Assembly (NCBI RefSeq): GCF_022419205.1
Contig: NZ_JAJOZU010000001.1
Location: 310,001 to 374,000 of the forward strand
DNA from: Thermomonas alba
GTDB lineage: Bacteria > Pseudomonadota > Gammaproteobacteria > Xanthomonadales > Xanthomonadaceae
DNA length: 64,000 nucleotides
Direction: 5' to 3'
A program made the position numbers and the translations under genes. A model generated the notes under the pieces. That model was not told the DNA's origin and made no database searches. It worked only from the letters and a program-made list of their open reading frames with translations. This document shows, piece after piece, positions 40,396 to 49,095 of this stretch (positions are counted from its first letter, which is position 1; every line of letters starts with the position of its first letter).

Positions 40396-41730
40396 ATGAC
40401 GACCGAAAAGATCATCGCGATGCTGCTGGCCCTGCTGCTGACCGTCGGGGGCGCGATCTGGGTCTGGCGTGGGTTGCAGGCGCAGCCGGTGCCACATGCA
40501 CGAGGAGGTGCAACCGTGAACGAGGCCAATCTGCAGGACATTTATTTCGGCATGGGCTGCTTCTGGGGCGCGGAGAAGCGCCTGCGCGCGGTGCCGGGGG
40601 TGGTCGCGGTGGAAGTGGGCTATGCCGGTGGCGATGCGCCGAAGGTGACCTACGAAGACGTGCTGCGCGAGGAGCGCATGATCCGGCTCGGCCGCAGCCA
40701 CGCGCGCAACCATGCCGAGGTGGTGCGGGTGCGCTATGACCCGCGCAAGCTCGACCTAATGACGCTGCTCGCCGCGTTCTGGGAGAACCACGACCCCACC
40801 CAGGTCGGCGGGCAGGGCAACGACATCGGCAGCAACTACCGCAGCGCGATCTATTACACCAGCGAGGCGCAGAAGGTGGTCGCCGAACAGAGCCGCGACA
40901 TCTACCAGAAGAACCTCACCCGCGCCGGGTTCGGGCCGATCACCACCGAGATCCTGCCGGTGCGCCACTACAACCGCGCCGAGGAGTACCACCAGGACTA
41001 CCTCATCAAGAACCCGGATGGCTACTGCGGGCTGGGCGGCACCGGCGTGAAGTTCGGACTGGATGCCGTGGCCGGCGCCACCCCGCCGCCGGACGGCGCA
41101 GCCCTGCACGCCGACCGCCAGCTGGTGGTGTACGAGGCCGAGGACTGCCCGTACTGCGAGAAGTTCGAGGCCGATGTGCTGTCCGACTGGAAGGCCGACG
41201 TGCCGTTCGTGCGCACCCGCGCGCAGAAGGCCCCGACCGGCTGGACCCTGGCCGGGCCGCTGCTGGGCACGCCGACCATCGTCCTGTTCGAGCACGGCAA
41301 GGAAACCGCGCGCTTCACCGGCTACGCCGGCGACCCGAAGAAGTTTTGGCAGTGGCTGGGGTTCTACCTGCTCACGCCCGAGCAGCAGCGGATCGCGTTC
41401 GAAAACGGCACCGAGCGCCCGGGCACCGGCGCGCATCTGTATGAATCGCGGCCGGGCACCTATTACGACCCGGTGAGCGGGGCGGCGCTGTTCCGCAGCG
41501 ATGCCAAGTTCGACAGCAGCTGCGGCTGGCCGAGCTTCTTCGAGCCGCTGCCGGGCGCGCTGGAGTATCGGCCCGACGACAGCCACGGCATGCACCGCAT
41601 CGAGGTGCGCAGCCGCAGCTCCGGCATCCACCTCGGGCACGTGTTCGACGACGGCCCGCCGCCCACCGGCAAGCGCTACTGCATCAACGGCAACGTGCTG
41701 AAGTTCGTGCCGGATCCGCCCAAGGCCTGA
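40396..41730 (+). CDS. msrAB: Membrane-anchored MsrA-thioredoxin-MsrB fusion
   Basis: This 444-residue protein has an N-terminal membrane helix (residues about 6-26), then MsrA (about 48-215; catalytic Cys55 in GCFWGAE, EEYHQDYL). Next come a thioredoxin/glutaredoxin-like domain (about 240-325; CPYC at 251-254, cis-Pro in GTPTIVLF) and MsrB (about 328-444; catalytic Cys429 in RYCINGN). The MsrB part lacks the usual zinc CxxC pairs but has Cys376 in SSCGWPSF, a likely resolving Cys. It would repair methionine sulfoxide R and S forms with a built-in reductant, probably in the periplasm. Domain order differs from Neisseria PilB (thioredoxin-like, MsrA, MsrB). Confidence 0.9.
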   Translation: MTTEKIIAMLLALLLTVGGAIWVWRGLQAQPVPHARGGATVNEANLQDIYFGMGCFWGAEKRLRAVPGVVAVEVGYAGGDAPKVTYEDVLREERMIRLGRSHARNHAEVVRVRYDPRKLDLMTLLAAFWENHDPTQVGGQGNDIGSNYRSAIYYTSEAQKVVAEQSRDIYQKNLTRAGFGPITTEILPVRHYNRAEEYHQDYLIKNPDGYCGLGGTGVKFGLDAVAGATPPPDGAALHADRQLVVYEAEDCPYCEKFEADVLSDWKADVPFVRTRAQKAPTGWTLAGPLLGTPTIVLFEHGKETARFTGYAGDPKKFWQWLGFYLLTPEQQRIAFENGTERPGTGAHLYESRPGTYYDPVSGAALFRSDAKFDSSCGWPSFFEPLPGALEYRPDDSHGMHRIEVRSRSSGIHLGHVFDDGPPPTGKRYCINGNVLKFVPDPPKA

Positions 41731-41803
41731 GCGCGGATTTCCTTCTGCGCCCGCAGATGGAACAATCGGGTCCGGCATCCCACCCCACGAGCGACCGTCT
41801 CCC

Positions 41804-42616
41804 ATGTCTGCCGAACTGCCCGACCTGCGCGTCTCCCTCGTCCAGGGCGAGACCCGCTGGCACGATCCGGACGCCAACCGCGCCTACTACGGCGCGCTGA
41901 TCGCGCCGCTGCACGGGCTGACCGACCTGGTGGTGCTGCCGGAGACCTTCACCAGCGGCTTCTCGAACGAGGCGATCGCGCGCGCCGAGGGCATGGACGG
42001 CCCGACCGTGGCCTGGATGCGCGCGCAGGCGGCGGCGCTGGATGCGGCGGTCGCCGGCAGCGTGCAGATCCGCACGCCGGAGGGCGTGTTCAACCGCCTG
42101 CTGCTGGCCACCCCGGACGGCAAGCTTGTGCATTACGACAAGCGCCACCTGTTCACCTTCGCCCGTGAGCACGAGCGCTACGCGCCCGGGCGCGAGCGCG
42201 TGGTGGTGGAGTGGAAGGGCTGGCGAATTTTGCTGCAGGTCTGCTACGACCTGCGCTTTCCGGTGTTCTCGCGCAACCGCCATGATCCAGCGCGCGCCGG
42301 CCTGGCCGACTACGACCTGGCGCTGTATGTCGCCAACTGGCCGTCGGCCCGCGCCTATCCGTGGAAGACCCTGCTGCGCGCGCGCGCGATCGAGAACCTG
42401 TGCTTTGTCGTCGGCGTGAACCGGGTCGGCACCGATGGCAACGGCCTGCACTACAGCGGCGACAGCGCGGTGATCGACTTCCTCGGCCAGCCGGTCAGCG
42501 AATGCATGGACGAGCCGGTGGTGGTCACCACCACCCTGCAGGCGGCCGAACTGCTGGCGCATCGCCGGCATTTTCCAGCATTGCAGGATGCCGATCGGTT
42601 CGAGCTTTTGCCCTGA
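41804..42616 (+). CDS. Omega-amidase / carbon-nitrogen hydrolase (YafV/Nit2-like)
   Basis: This 270-residue nitrilase-superfamily amidohydrolase has the triad Glu47 ([11 protein letters not shown]), Lys113 (YDKRHLF) and Cys147 ([14 protein letters not shown]). The YafV/Nit2 group hydrolyses 2-oxoglutaramate and 2-oxosuccinamate. It sits one gene from a YbdL-like aminotransferase, the typical pair in which the amidase pulls glutamine-dependent methionine transamination forward. ATG 41804. Confidence 0.88.
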   Translation: MSAELPDLRVSLVQGETRWHDPDANRAYYGALIAPLHGLTDLVVLPETFTSGFSNEAIARAEGMDGPTVAWMRAQAAALDAAVAGSVQIRTPEGVFNRLLLATPDGKLVHYDKRHLFTFAREHERYAPGRERVVVEWKGWRILLQVCYDLRFPVFSRNRHDPARAGLADYDLALYVANWPSARAYPWKTLLRARAIENLCFVVGVNRVGTDGNGLHYSGDSAVIDFLGQPVSECMDEPVVVTTTLQAAELLAHRRHFPALQDADRFELLP

Positions 42617-42692
42617 TCCGGGATGCCCTGCACGCGGCGGCGACCCCCCGCCGCTACGCTTTTCATCTCCCGCCAATCCCCAGGAGTCCCGC

Positions 42693-43193
42693 ATGTCCAG
42701 CGTCACCCTCAAAGGCAACCCGGTCCGTGTCGGCGGCCAGCTCCCGGCCGTCGGCAGCAAGGCGCCGGCGTTCACTCTGGTCGGCACCGATCTGGCCGAC
42801 CGCTCGCTCACCGATTTCGCCGGCAAGCGCAAGCTGCTCAACATCTTCCCGAGCGTGGATACCGGCGTGTGCGCGGCTTCGGTGCGCCACTTCAACCAGG
42901 ACGCCGCCAAGCTGGCCGACACCGTGGTGCTGTGCATCTCCGCCGACCTGCCGTTCGCGCAGGCGCGTTTCTGCGGTGCCGAAGGGATCGACAGCGTGGT
43001 GATGCTGTCCACCCTGCGCGGGCGCGGCTTTCTGCGCGATTACGGGGTGGAGTTGGAAGACGGCCCGCTGGCCGGCCTGGCGGCGCGCGCGGTGATCGTG
43101 CTGGACGCCGACGACACCGTGCGCCATGTGCAGCTGGTGCCGGAGATCACCCAGGAGCCGGACTACGCCGCCGCGCTGGCCGCGCTGGGCTGA
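42693..43193 (+). CDS. tpx: Thiol peroxidase Tpx
   Basis: This 166-residue atypical 2-Cys peroxiredoxin has the peroxidatic Cys60 in [15 protein letters not shown] and the resolving Cys94 in [12 protein letters not shown], the same spacing as E. coli Tpx. It reduces hydrogen peroxide and alkyl hydroperoxides with thioredoxin. AGGAG precedes ATG 42693; the longer frame from 42588 overlaps the amidase gene and is rejected. Confidence 0.95.
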   Translation: MSSVTLKGNPVRVGGQLPAVGSKAPAFTLVGTDLADRSLTDFAGKRKLLNIFPSVDTGVCAASVRHFNQDAAKLADTVVLCISADLPFAQARFCGAEGIDSVVMLSTLRGRGFLRDYGVELEDGPLAGLAARAVIVLDADDTVRHVQLVPEITQEPDYAAALAALG

Positions 43194-43295
43194 CCAGCGC
43201 AGTGCCCGGGCTTGCCGGTCGACGGGCGATAGCCCTCGCCGCGAGCAGGCGCTGGCGCCATCGCCGGGCGCTGGCTCCCATGCGGACGCGCGGCG

Positions 43296-44168
43296 TCAAG
43301 AGGCGAGGGTGCCGAAGCGGCCGCTGTTGAAATCCGCGATGGCCTGCAGGATTTCCTGCTGGCTGTTCATCACGAACGGGCCGTAGCCGACCACCGGCTC
43401 GTCGATCGGCTCGCCGGCGAGCAGCAGCAGCTTGGCATCGCCGCTGGTCTCGATCGTGATGCCAGTGCCCGCGGTGGACAGCGTGGCCATCTGCGCCGGG
43501 CGCAGCACTTGCGTGCCGTTCAGCTGGATGGTGCCGTCCAGCACCACCAGCAGCGTGGTCCAGCCCTCCGGCTGCGGCAGCTCCAGCGTCTTGCCGGCGG
43601 CCAGGCGCAGGTCCCACACGTTCATCGGGGTGAAGGTGCGCGCGGGGCCGCGCTGGCCCGCGTATTCGCCGGCGATGATGCGCGCGGTGCCGGCGCGCTC
43701 GGGCAGGGCGATCGCAGGAATCTGCGCATCCCGAAGGCTTTGATAGCCCGGCGGGCCGAGTTTGTGCCTGGCGGGCAGGTTGACCCACAGCTGCACCATC
43801 TCGAACGGCCCGCCCTGCGCGGCGTACGCGCTGGAGTGGAACTCCTCGTGCAGGATACCGCCGGCGGCGGTCATCCACTGCACGTCGCCCGGCCCGATCA
43901 CGCCGCCGTTGCCGGCGGAGTCGCGGTGCTCCACTTCGCCCGCGTACACGATGGTCACGGTCTCGAACCCGCGGTGCGGGTGCTGGCCGACCCCGCGGCG
44001 CTCGCGGGTGGGCGAAAAATGGGTGGGGGCCGCGTAGTCCAGCAGCAGGAACGGGCTGCGTGCTGCCACGCCGGGGCCGCTGTAGCCGAACATCCCATGC
44101 ACGGGGAAGCCGTTGCCGACCCAGTGGCGGCCGGGGGCGCTGGTGATTTCGAGGATCTGCTTGTGCAT
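43296..44168 (-). CDS. Pirin family protein
   Basis: This 290-residue two-domain cupin has the metal-binding HPHRGFETVTIVYAGEVEHRDSAGN and HEEFHS segments in the N-terminal domain, typical of pirins such as YhhW. The C-terminal cupin begins near PARTFTPMNVWDLRL and ends RFGTLAS. Some pirins have quercetinase activity, but the physiological role is generally unclear. It converges with tpx across a 102-base gap rich in GC repeats. Confidence 0.9.
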   Translation of the reverse strand: MHKQILEITSAPGRHWVGNGFPVHGMFGYSGPGVAARSPFLLLDYAAPTHFSPTRERRGVGQHPHRGFETVTIVYAGEVEHRDSAGNGGVIGPGDVQWMTAAGGILHEEFHSSAYAAQGGPFEMVQLWVNLPARHKLGPPGYQSLRDAQIPAIALPERAGTARIIAGEYAGQRGPARTFTPMNVWDLRLAAGKTLELPQPEGWTTLLVVLDGTIQLNGTQVLRPAQMATLSTAGTGITIETSGDAKLLLLAGEPIDEPVVGYGPFVMNSQQEILQAIADFNSGRFGTLAS

Positions 44169-44300
44169 GGACAGGCTCCGATGGCGGCACGCAGCTGCCG
44201 CAAGGCCTATGCAGCATGGAGGCCACGGCGGAGGCGTTCAACGAGGCCGACGGGCGACGGATCGTTGCATCCGTGACGCCATGCCCGCGCGGGGGCGGCG

Positions 44301-44681
44301 CTATTTGGTGAAACTGATGTCCAGCGCGGTGTAGAACGGCGCTTTCGGCGGCGCGAACACGGTCTTCTCGCGCACGTAGCGCTGCAGGCAGATCGCCAGC
44401 GGCGAACTGCCCTGGCGCCAGGTCTGCTGCACCCGGCCCTCGGCATCCAGGCGCATGACGATGGTGAACGGGCTGAAGTCGGTCTGCGGCCGGCCCAGCG
44501 CGCACTCCGCCACCCCGGCATTCAGCAGGGACTGCTGCGCGGCCAGCATCGCCGCGTGTGCCGGCCCGGTCACGCCGGCCTCGTCGGCATCGGCGAGGCG
44601 TTTGGCGTCGATGTATTCCAGGTCGGCCGGGGCCGCCGCTTGCGCGGCGGCCAGCCACAGCCCGAGCAGCACCGCAGGCAT
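44301..44681 (-). CDS. Small exported protein of unknown function
   Basis: This protein of about 126 residues has a short signal peptide (MPAVLLGLWLAAAQAAA). The mature part has two cysteines (AECALGRP, AICLQRYV) and the segments FTIVMRLDAEGRVQQTWRQGSSPLAICLQRYVREKTVFAPPKAPFYTALDISF. The pattern resembles small periplasmic proteins with a TonB-C-like fold, but I cannot name a family. ATG 44681 lies four bases after the rluB stop codon, so it is the last gene of the scpA-scpB-rluB group. Confidence 0.7.
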   Translation of the reverse strand: MPAVLLGLWLAAAQAAAPADLEYIDAKRLADADEAGVTGPAHAAMLAAQQSLLNAGVAECALGRPQTDFSPFTIVMRLDAEGRVQQTWRQGSSPLAICLQRYVREKTVFAPPKAPFYTALDISFTK

Positions 44682-44685
44682 GGCC

Positions 44686-46077
44686 TCAGCGGTTCCCGCC
44701 GCGCGGGCCGCGGTTCCCGGCGCGGGGCTTGCCGCCGCGGGGCTGTTTCGGCGGTGCGCCGTAGGGGTTGAAGCCGCTGCCATGGGCGTGATCCGACGGC
44801 AGGTGCAGGGCCTGGCCGGAACGGCCTCCAGGCTTGGGCGCGCGCTGCGAGCCAGATTTCCTGGGGCCGCGCTGACCGGGGTTGCGATGGCCGGACGGAC
44901 CGGTGTCCACGCCGTCCGGCACGTACCAGGTGCGCAGCGCCGCCGGATTTTCACCGCGCTGCTCGCCCGGCTTCATGCGCTGCCCCGGCTGCCGCGGGCC
45001 TTTCACCTTGAGCCGCTTGTCGCGTTGCTTTGCGGCCATTTCGCCGGTCACGGTCAGGCCACCGCCCGGCTTCTTGCCGCCGCGCCGGCCGCGCTCCTCG
45101 CGCAGCTGGTCGAAGCGGCGCAGTTCGCGGCTTTCATCGACGGTGGTATGGCCGCCCACATAGCCCTGCCCGCGTGCGTTGCCGGCAATCACGGTCTTGC
45201 TGGCCTTGCGTTGGCCCAGCACCGGCATCAGCGTCAATGCAGAGGGCGGGCCATCCTCCAGCCCGACTGCCTTGCGCAGCGCATCGACTTCGGCCTGCGG
45301 TAGTTCCTGCGACTGCCCGCGCAGCAGCGGCTGCGGCAGCCGCACCTGTCCGTAGCGAATGCGCTTCAAGCGCGAGACCTGGCAGCCCTGCGATTCCCAC
45401 AGGCGGCGCACTTCGCGGTTGCGGCCTTCCTTGACCACGACCCGGAACCAGTCGTGCGAATCGCTGGCGCCGATCCGTTCGATTTCGTCGAACTTGGCCG
45501 GGCCATCCTCCAGCGCGACGCCGCGCGCCAGGCGATCCACGATCTTGTCGGAGACATGCGCTTCACCTTCCGGAGGACGCACCCGGCAGACGTATTCGCG
45601 CTCGACTTCGTGGCTGGGATGCATCATCGCATTGGCCAGCTCGCCATCGGTGGTGAGCAGCAGCAGTCCGCTGGTGTTGATGTCGAGGCGGCCGATCGCG
45701 ATCCAGCGCGCGCCCTTCAGCGCCGGCAGGGAATCGAACACGGTCGGCCGCCCTTCGGGATCTTCGCGGGTGGTGACCTCGCCTTCCGGCTTGTTGTACA
45801 TCAGTACCCGCGGCGGGTCGCTCAGGGCGGTGGCGACGAAGGTCTTGCCGTCGATTTCGATCTTGTCGCCGCCGGTGATGCTCATGCCGGTCTGCGCGAT
45901 CTCGCCGTTGACCTTGACCAGCCCGGCGGCGATGCGCTGTTCCAGCGCGCGGCGCGAGCCGAGGCCGGCCTGTGCCAGGACCTTGTGCAGACGCTCGCTG
46001 ATGCGCGGAGTGTTGGCATCGGCGGCGACGGCACGCTTGAGGCTGAGCGGGCGGCGGGTCTGTTCGGTAGTGCTCAT
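44686..46077 (-). CDS. rluB: 23S rRNA pseudouridine synthase RluB
   Basis: This 463-residue protein has an S4 RNA-binding domain (RISERLHKVLAQAGLGSRRALEQRIAAGLVKVNG) and an RsuA/RluB catalytic domain with the nucleophile Asp in IGRLDINTSGLLLLT. The long basic Gly/Pro/Arg-rich tail (about residues 270-463) is common in RluB of this group and probably binds RNA. It makes pseudouridine 2605 in helix 93 of 23S rRNA. It overlaps scpB by four bases, giving the scpA-scpB-rluB arrangement seen in many bacteria. Confidence 0.93.
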   Translation of the reverse strand: MSTTEQTRRPLSLKRAVAADANTPRISERLHKVLAQAGLGSRRALEQRIAAGLVKVNGEIAQTGMSITGGDKIEIDGKTFVATALSDPPRVLMYNKPEGEVTTREDPEGRPTVFDSLPALKGARWIAIGRLDINTSGLLLLTTDGELANAMMHPSHEVEREYVCRVRPPEGEAHVSDKIVDRLARGVALEDGPAKFDEIERIGASDSHDWFRVVVKEGRNREVRRLWESQGCQVSRLKRIRYGQVRLPQPLLRGQSQELPQAEVDALRKAVGLEDGPPSALTLMPVLGQRKASKTVIAGNARGQGYVGGHTTVDESRELRRFDQLREERGRRGGKKPGGGLTVTGEMAAKQRDKRLKVKGPRQPGQRMKPGEQRGENPAALRTWYVPDGVDTGPSGHRNPGQRGPRKSGSQRAPKPGGRSGQALHLPSDHAHGSGFNPYGAPPKQPRGGKPRAGNRGPRGGNR

Positions 46078-46850
46078 GGGGTTTGCTCCGACGATGCGGC
46101 GTCCGCGTCGTCTCTGTGGGGGGGTACGTTGGATGGGAGTTCTTCAGGGATGTCTGCGGTCGCGGTCGCTTCGGCCATTTCCGGGCCGTGTTGCCGGATA
46201 TCGGCATCGCTGGACGCCGACGGCTGCACGCCGTCGTCTGCGTCGGCCTGTGCCGCGGTATCCGGCGCGCTGGCCGGAATCGCTGGTTCCAGCGACAGTT
46301 GTGGCTCCAGCTCACCGAGGTCTTTCAGTTCCGACAGCGGCGGAAGCTCGTCGAGCCGCTTGAGGCCGAAATAGTCGAGGAACGCCTTGGTGGTGGCCAG
46401 CAACTCGGGTTTGCCCGGCACGTCGCGGTGGCCGACCACGCGAATCCAGCCGCGTTCCTCCAGCGTCTTGATGATGCTGCTGTTGACCGCCACGCCGCGG
46501 ATTTGCTCGATCTCGCCGCGGGTGATCGGCTGGCGGTAGGCAATCAGCGCCAGGGTCTCCAAAGTGGCGCGGGTGTATTTGGTCTGGCGTTCGGTCCATA
46601 GCCGCGCCACCCAAGGGTGGACGTCGGGCTTGACCTGGAAACGCCAGCCGGACGCCACTTCCACCAGCTCCACGCCGCGCGTCTCGCAGGCCGCTTGGAG
46701 TTCCAGCAGCGCGTTTTCCACGGCATTGTCCGGAATCGGCTCGTCCAGGGTGAACAGGCCCTTGAGCTGGACCAGGCTGAGCGGCTGCTGCGACGCCAGC
46801 AGCGCCGCTTCGACGATGCGGGTGACGAGAGTTTGGTCGAGCTCGGTCAT
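46074..46850 (-). CDS. scpB: Condensin kleisin-associated protein ScpB
   Basis: This 258-residue protein has two winged-helix domains (residues about 5-180). It starts MTELDQTLVTRIVEAALLASQQPLSL and contains RATLETLALIAYRQPITRGEIEQIRGV, the family signature. An acidic disordered tail follows. It binds ScpA and, with SMC, forms the chromosome-organising condensin. ATG 46850 is chosen over 46883. Confidence 0.94.
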   Translation of the reverse strand: MTELDQTLVTRIVEAALLASQQPLSLVQLKGLFTLDEPIPDNAVENALLELQAACETRGVELVEVASGWRFQVKPDVHPWVARLWTERQTKYTRATLETLALIAYRQPITRGEIEQIRGVAVNSSIIKTLEERGWIRVVGHRDVPGKPELLATTKAFLDYFGLKRLDELPPLSELKDLGELEPQLSLEPAIPASAPDTAAQADADDGVQPSASSDADIRQHGPEMAEATATADIPEELPSNVPPHRDDADAASSEQTP

Positions 46851-46971
46851 GTGCGATTGCCTTGGTGCTTGGGTGCCGCGCATGGAAGGCCGTCAGCCTG
46901 ACTGCCAACATGGGCGGCCGGTCTGCGCGGCGCTGGGGCCCTGCCTGCGCGGGGGCGACGGTCGCGGCGAT

Positions 46972-47904
46972 TCATGCCTGCGCACCGTCGTCATCATCGA
47001 ATTCCGAGGACAGCGCATCCACCGCGGTAGGGGTGGCGGCGCTCGCCAGCGATTTCACGTAAATCGGGGCCAGCGGTGCCTCCTGCACGATGTCGATCAG
47101 TTGCTCCTTGGCCAGGGTCAGCAGGCCGAGGAAGGTGACGACCACGCCGAGTTTGCCTTCCTCGGGGGCGAACAGCGATTCGAATCGGTGGAACGCGCCG
47201 CCGGCCAGGCGCTGCAGCAGTTCGCCCATGCGCTGGCGCACGCTGAGCGCATCACGCTTGATCGCATGCTGGGTGAACAGCTCGGCGCGCTTGAGCACCT
47301 CGTGCAGGGCCAGCAGCATCTCGCGCAGCTCCACCGGCGGCGGCAGGCGCACCGCCGCACGGTCGGGCACGTGGGCGCAGGCCACGCTGGTGTCGCGCTC
47401 CAGGCGTGGTAGCGCGTCCAGGTCCTCGGCGGCTTTCTTGTAGCGCTCGTATTCCTGCAGCCGGCGCACCAGTTCTGCGCGCGGGTCTTCCTCTTCGCCG
47501 TCCTCGCTGGGAGGGCGCGGCAGCAGCATGCGCGATTTGATCTCGGCCAGGATCGCCGCCATCACCAGATACTCGGCGGCCAGCTCGAAGCGCATTTCGT
47601 GCATGGCCTGGATGTAGTCCACGTACTGCCGGGTGATCTCCGCGACCGGGATGTCCAGGATGTCCAGGTTCTGCCGGCGGATCAGGTACAGCAGCAGGTC
47701 CAGCGGGCCTTCGAAGGCGTCGAGAATCACCTCCAGCGCGTCCGGCGGAATGTAGAGATCCTTGGGGATTTCCACCACCGGCTGCCCGAGCACGATCGCC
47801 AGCGGCATTTCCTGCTGCTGTGGGATGGCCTGCGGATCGTGGCGCATGCTCGGATTCTGGGCGCGGGCATCGGCCACCGGGCCGCTGCTGGATTCGGATG
47901 TCAT
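46972..47904 (-). CDS. scpA: Condensin kleisin subunit ScpA
   Basis: This 310-residue kleisin begins its conserved part at VILDAFEGPLDLLLYLIRRQNLDILDIPVAEITRQYVDYI and includes LVMAAILAEIKSRMLLP. The C-terminal winged helix (VVVTFLGLLTLAKEQLIDIVQEAPLAPIYV) binds the SMC head. Its first 50 residues are variable, so an internal start is possible. It is divergent from the yciI-like gene across 297 bases. It works with smc, encoded about 1.2 kb away on the other strand. Confidence 0.94.
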   Translation of the reverse strand: MTSESSSGPVADARAQNPSMRHDPQAIPQQQEMPLAIVLGQPVVEIPKDLYIPPDALEVILDAFEGPLDLLLYLIRRQNLDILDIPVAEITRQYVDYIQAMHEMRFELAAEYLVMAAILAEIKSRMLLPRPPSEDGEEEDPRAELVRRLQEYERYKKAAEDLDALPRLERDTSVACAHVPDRAAVRLPPPVELREMLLALHEVLKRAELFTQHAIKRDALSVRQRMGELLQRLAGGAFHRFESLFAPEEGKLGVVVTFLGLLTLAKEQLIDIVQEAPLAPIYVKSLASAATPTAVDALSSEFDDDDGAQA

Positions 47905-48201
47905 CTGGTTTGCGGCCCCCTCCGGGCCACAGCATGGATCTGGCGAAGGCCGTCGAGGGCCGGATCATGTCGCGCTTGCCGCGATCCGCCCTGCCTGCGC
48001 GCTTGCGGTCCTTGATTTAAGGCGCAGCGAAGCAGGTGGCGGGCGGCCGGATCGGCGGGCGCGCAGCGGCGTGGGGAGCCGGTTGGCCGCGCGGACCGCA
48101 TGGACCGGCCTGACACGAGGAATGAAGGGTACGGGTTGCCGCGGCGGCTGTCCACTGGCGGGCCGTACAATGGCGGCATTGGTTCATGGAGCAGGCACGC
48201 C

Positions 48202-48501
48202 ATGTGGTATGCGATCGAAGGCTTTGACGGGCAAGACGTGTTGCCCCAGCGGCAGCAGGCACGGCCTGCGCATCTGGCGCGGCTGCACGCACTGCGCGAT
48301 GCCGGCCGCCTGTTGCTGGCGGGGCCGTGTCCCGCGATCGATGCGGAGGATCCAGGTCCAGCCGGCTTTTCGGGAAGCATCGTGATCGCCGAGTTCGACT
48401 CCTTGGAGGAGGCGCGCGCCTGGGCCGAGGCCGATCCGTACGTCGCGGCGGGCGTGTACGCGCGGGTCGAGGTGCGGCCGTTCCGCAAGGTGCTGCCATG
48501 A
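48202..48501 (+). CDS. yciI: YciI family protein
   Basis: This 99-residue protein is a ferredoxin-like YciI/YCII fold ([81 protein letters not shown]), with the conserved His in RPAHLARL and Asp in ADPY. Its function is not established. ATG 48202; a TACAAT -10-like element lies about 30 bases upstream. It overlaps bolA by four bases. Confidence 0.88.
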   Translation: MWYAIEGFDGQDVLPQRQQARPAHLARLHALRDAGRLLLAGPCPAIDAEDPGPAGFSGSIVIAEFDSLEEARAWAEADPYVAAGVYARVEVRPFRKVLP

Positions 48502-48809
48502 GCCCGGGCTGGACCGAGGCTGACATCCCGCGGCTCAATCCGGCGCGGGTGGAGCGCATTCGCGCGTTGCTCACGGAGGCGCTGGCGCCGCTGGCGCTCA
48601 AGGTGCATGACGACAGCCACCGTCACGCCGGGCATGCCGGCGCGCGCGGCGGGTTGGGGCATTTCCGGGTCGAGATCGTCAGCGCCGCATTTGTCGGCAA
48701 GCCGCTGCTGGCCCGACACCGGATGGTTCATGCCGCGCTCGGCGAGATGCTGCGCACTGACATCCACGCCCTGGCGATCACTGCCAGGGCGCCAGGCGAG
48801 GGCGATTGA
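48498..48809 (+). CDS. bolA: BolA family protein
   Basis: This 103-residue BolA-fold protein has [32 protein letters not shown] followed by [28 protein letters not shown]; the latter holds the conserved class II KH-like region and C-terminal His. BolA proteins bind monothiol glutaredoxin with a shared Fe-S cluster and affect stress responses and morphology. It is translationally coupled to the YciI gene. Confidence 0.9.
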   Translation: MSPGWTEADIPRLNPARVERIRALLTEALAPLALKVHDDSHRHAGHAGARGGLGHFRVEIVSAAFVGKPLLARHRMVHAALGEMLRTDIHALAITARAPGEGD

Positions 48810-48879
48810 CCCCGGCTATACTCGCTCGACGGCACCTGCGTGCCAGTCCACTTCCTCTGGGTGGATCCGACATTCAGGG

Positions 48880-49018
48880 ACCTCTGATCAACGCAGAGGT
48901 TTCCGCCGGCCATGGAGGGCCGGCCACGCATCCGTCATGTAAGTGATCGATGCGTGTGAGCCGAGTCCGGGCTCGTGCCGGACTCGGCGGCGGCTGACAA
49001 CGCTCGGATGGCGTTGTT
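48880..49018. repeat. Cluster of five consecutive stem-loops upstream of smc
   Basis: Five perfect inverted repeats follow each other in the 286-base bolA-smc gap: CCTCTG/CAGAGG (48881-48899), GCCGGCC/GGCCGGC (48905-48924), CACGCATC/GATGCGTG (48925-48956), CCGAGTCCGG/CCGGACTCGG (48961-48987) and ACAACGC/GCGTTGT (48997-49017). Loops are 6-7 bases except the third (16). No U-tracts and no reading frame are present. It may be a structured RNA or leader, or a degenerate mobile repeat. Confidence 0.6.
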
Positions 49019-49095
49019 CAGACCTTCCTGGAGGAGTATTCGTTCCATCTTCGTAACGGGCGGCGCGGCGGCGCCGCCAGGGCTAACCGACGCGC

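Noticed and set aside
48880-48903. End of an insertion sequence
   Set aside because: The CCTCTG/CAGAGG hairpin recalled IS ends, but no transposase remnant or second end was found.
48880-49018. CRISPR array or tandem repeat
   Set aside because: The stem-loops differ in sequence and are not direct repeats with spacers.
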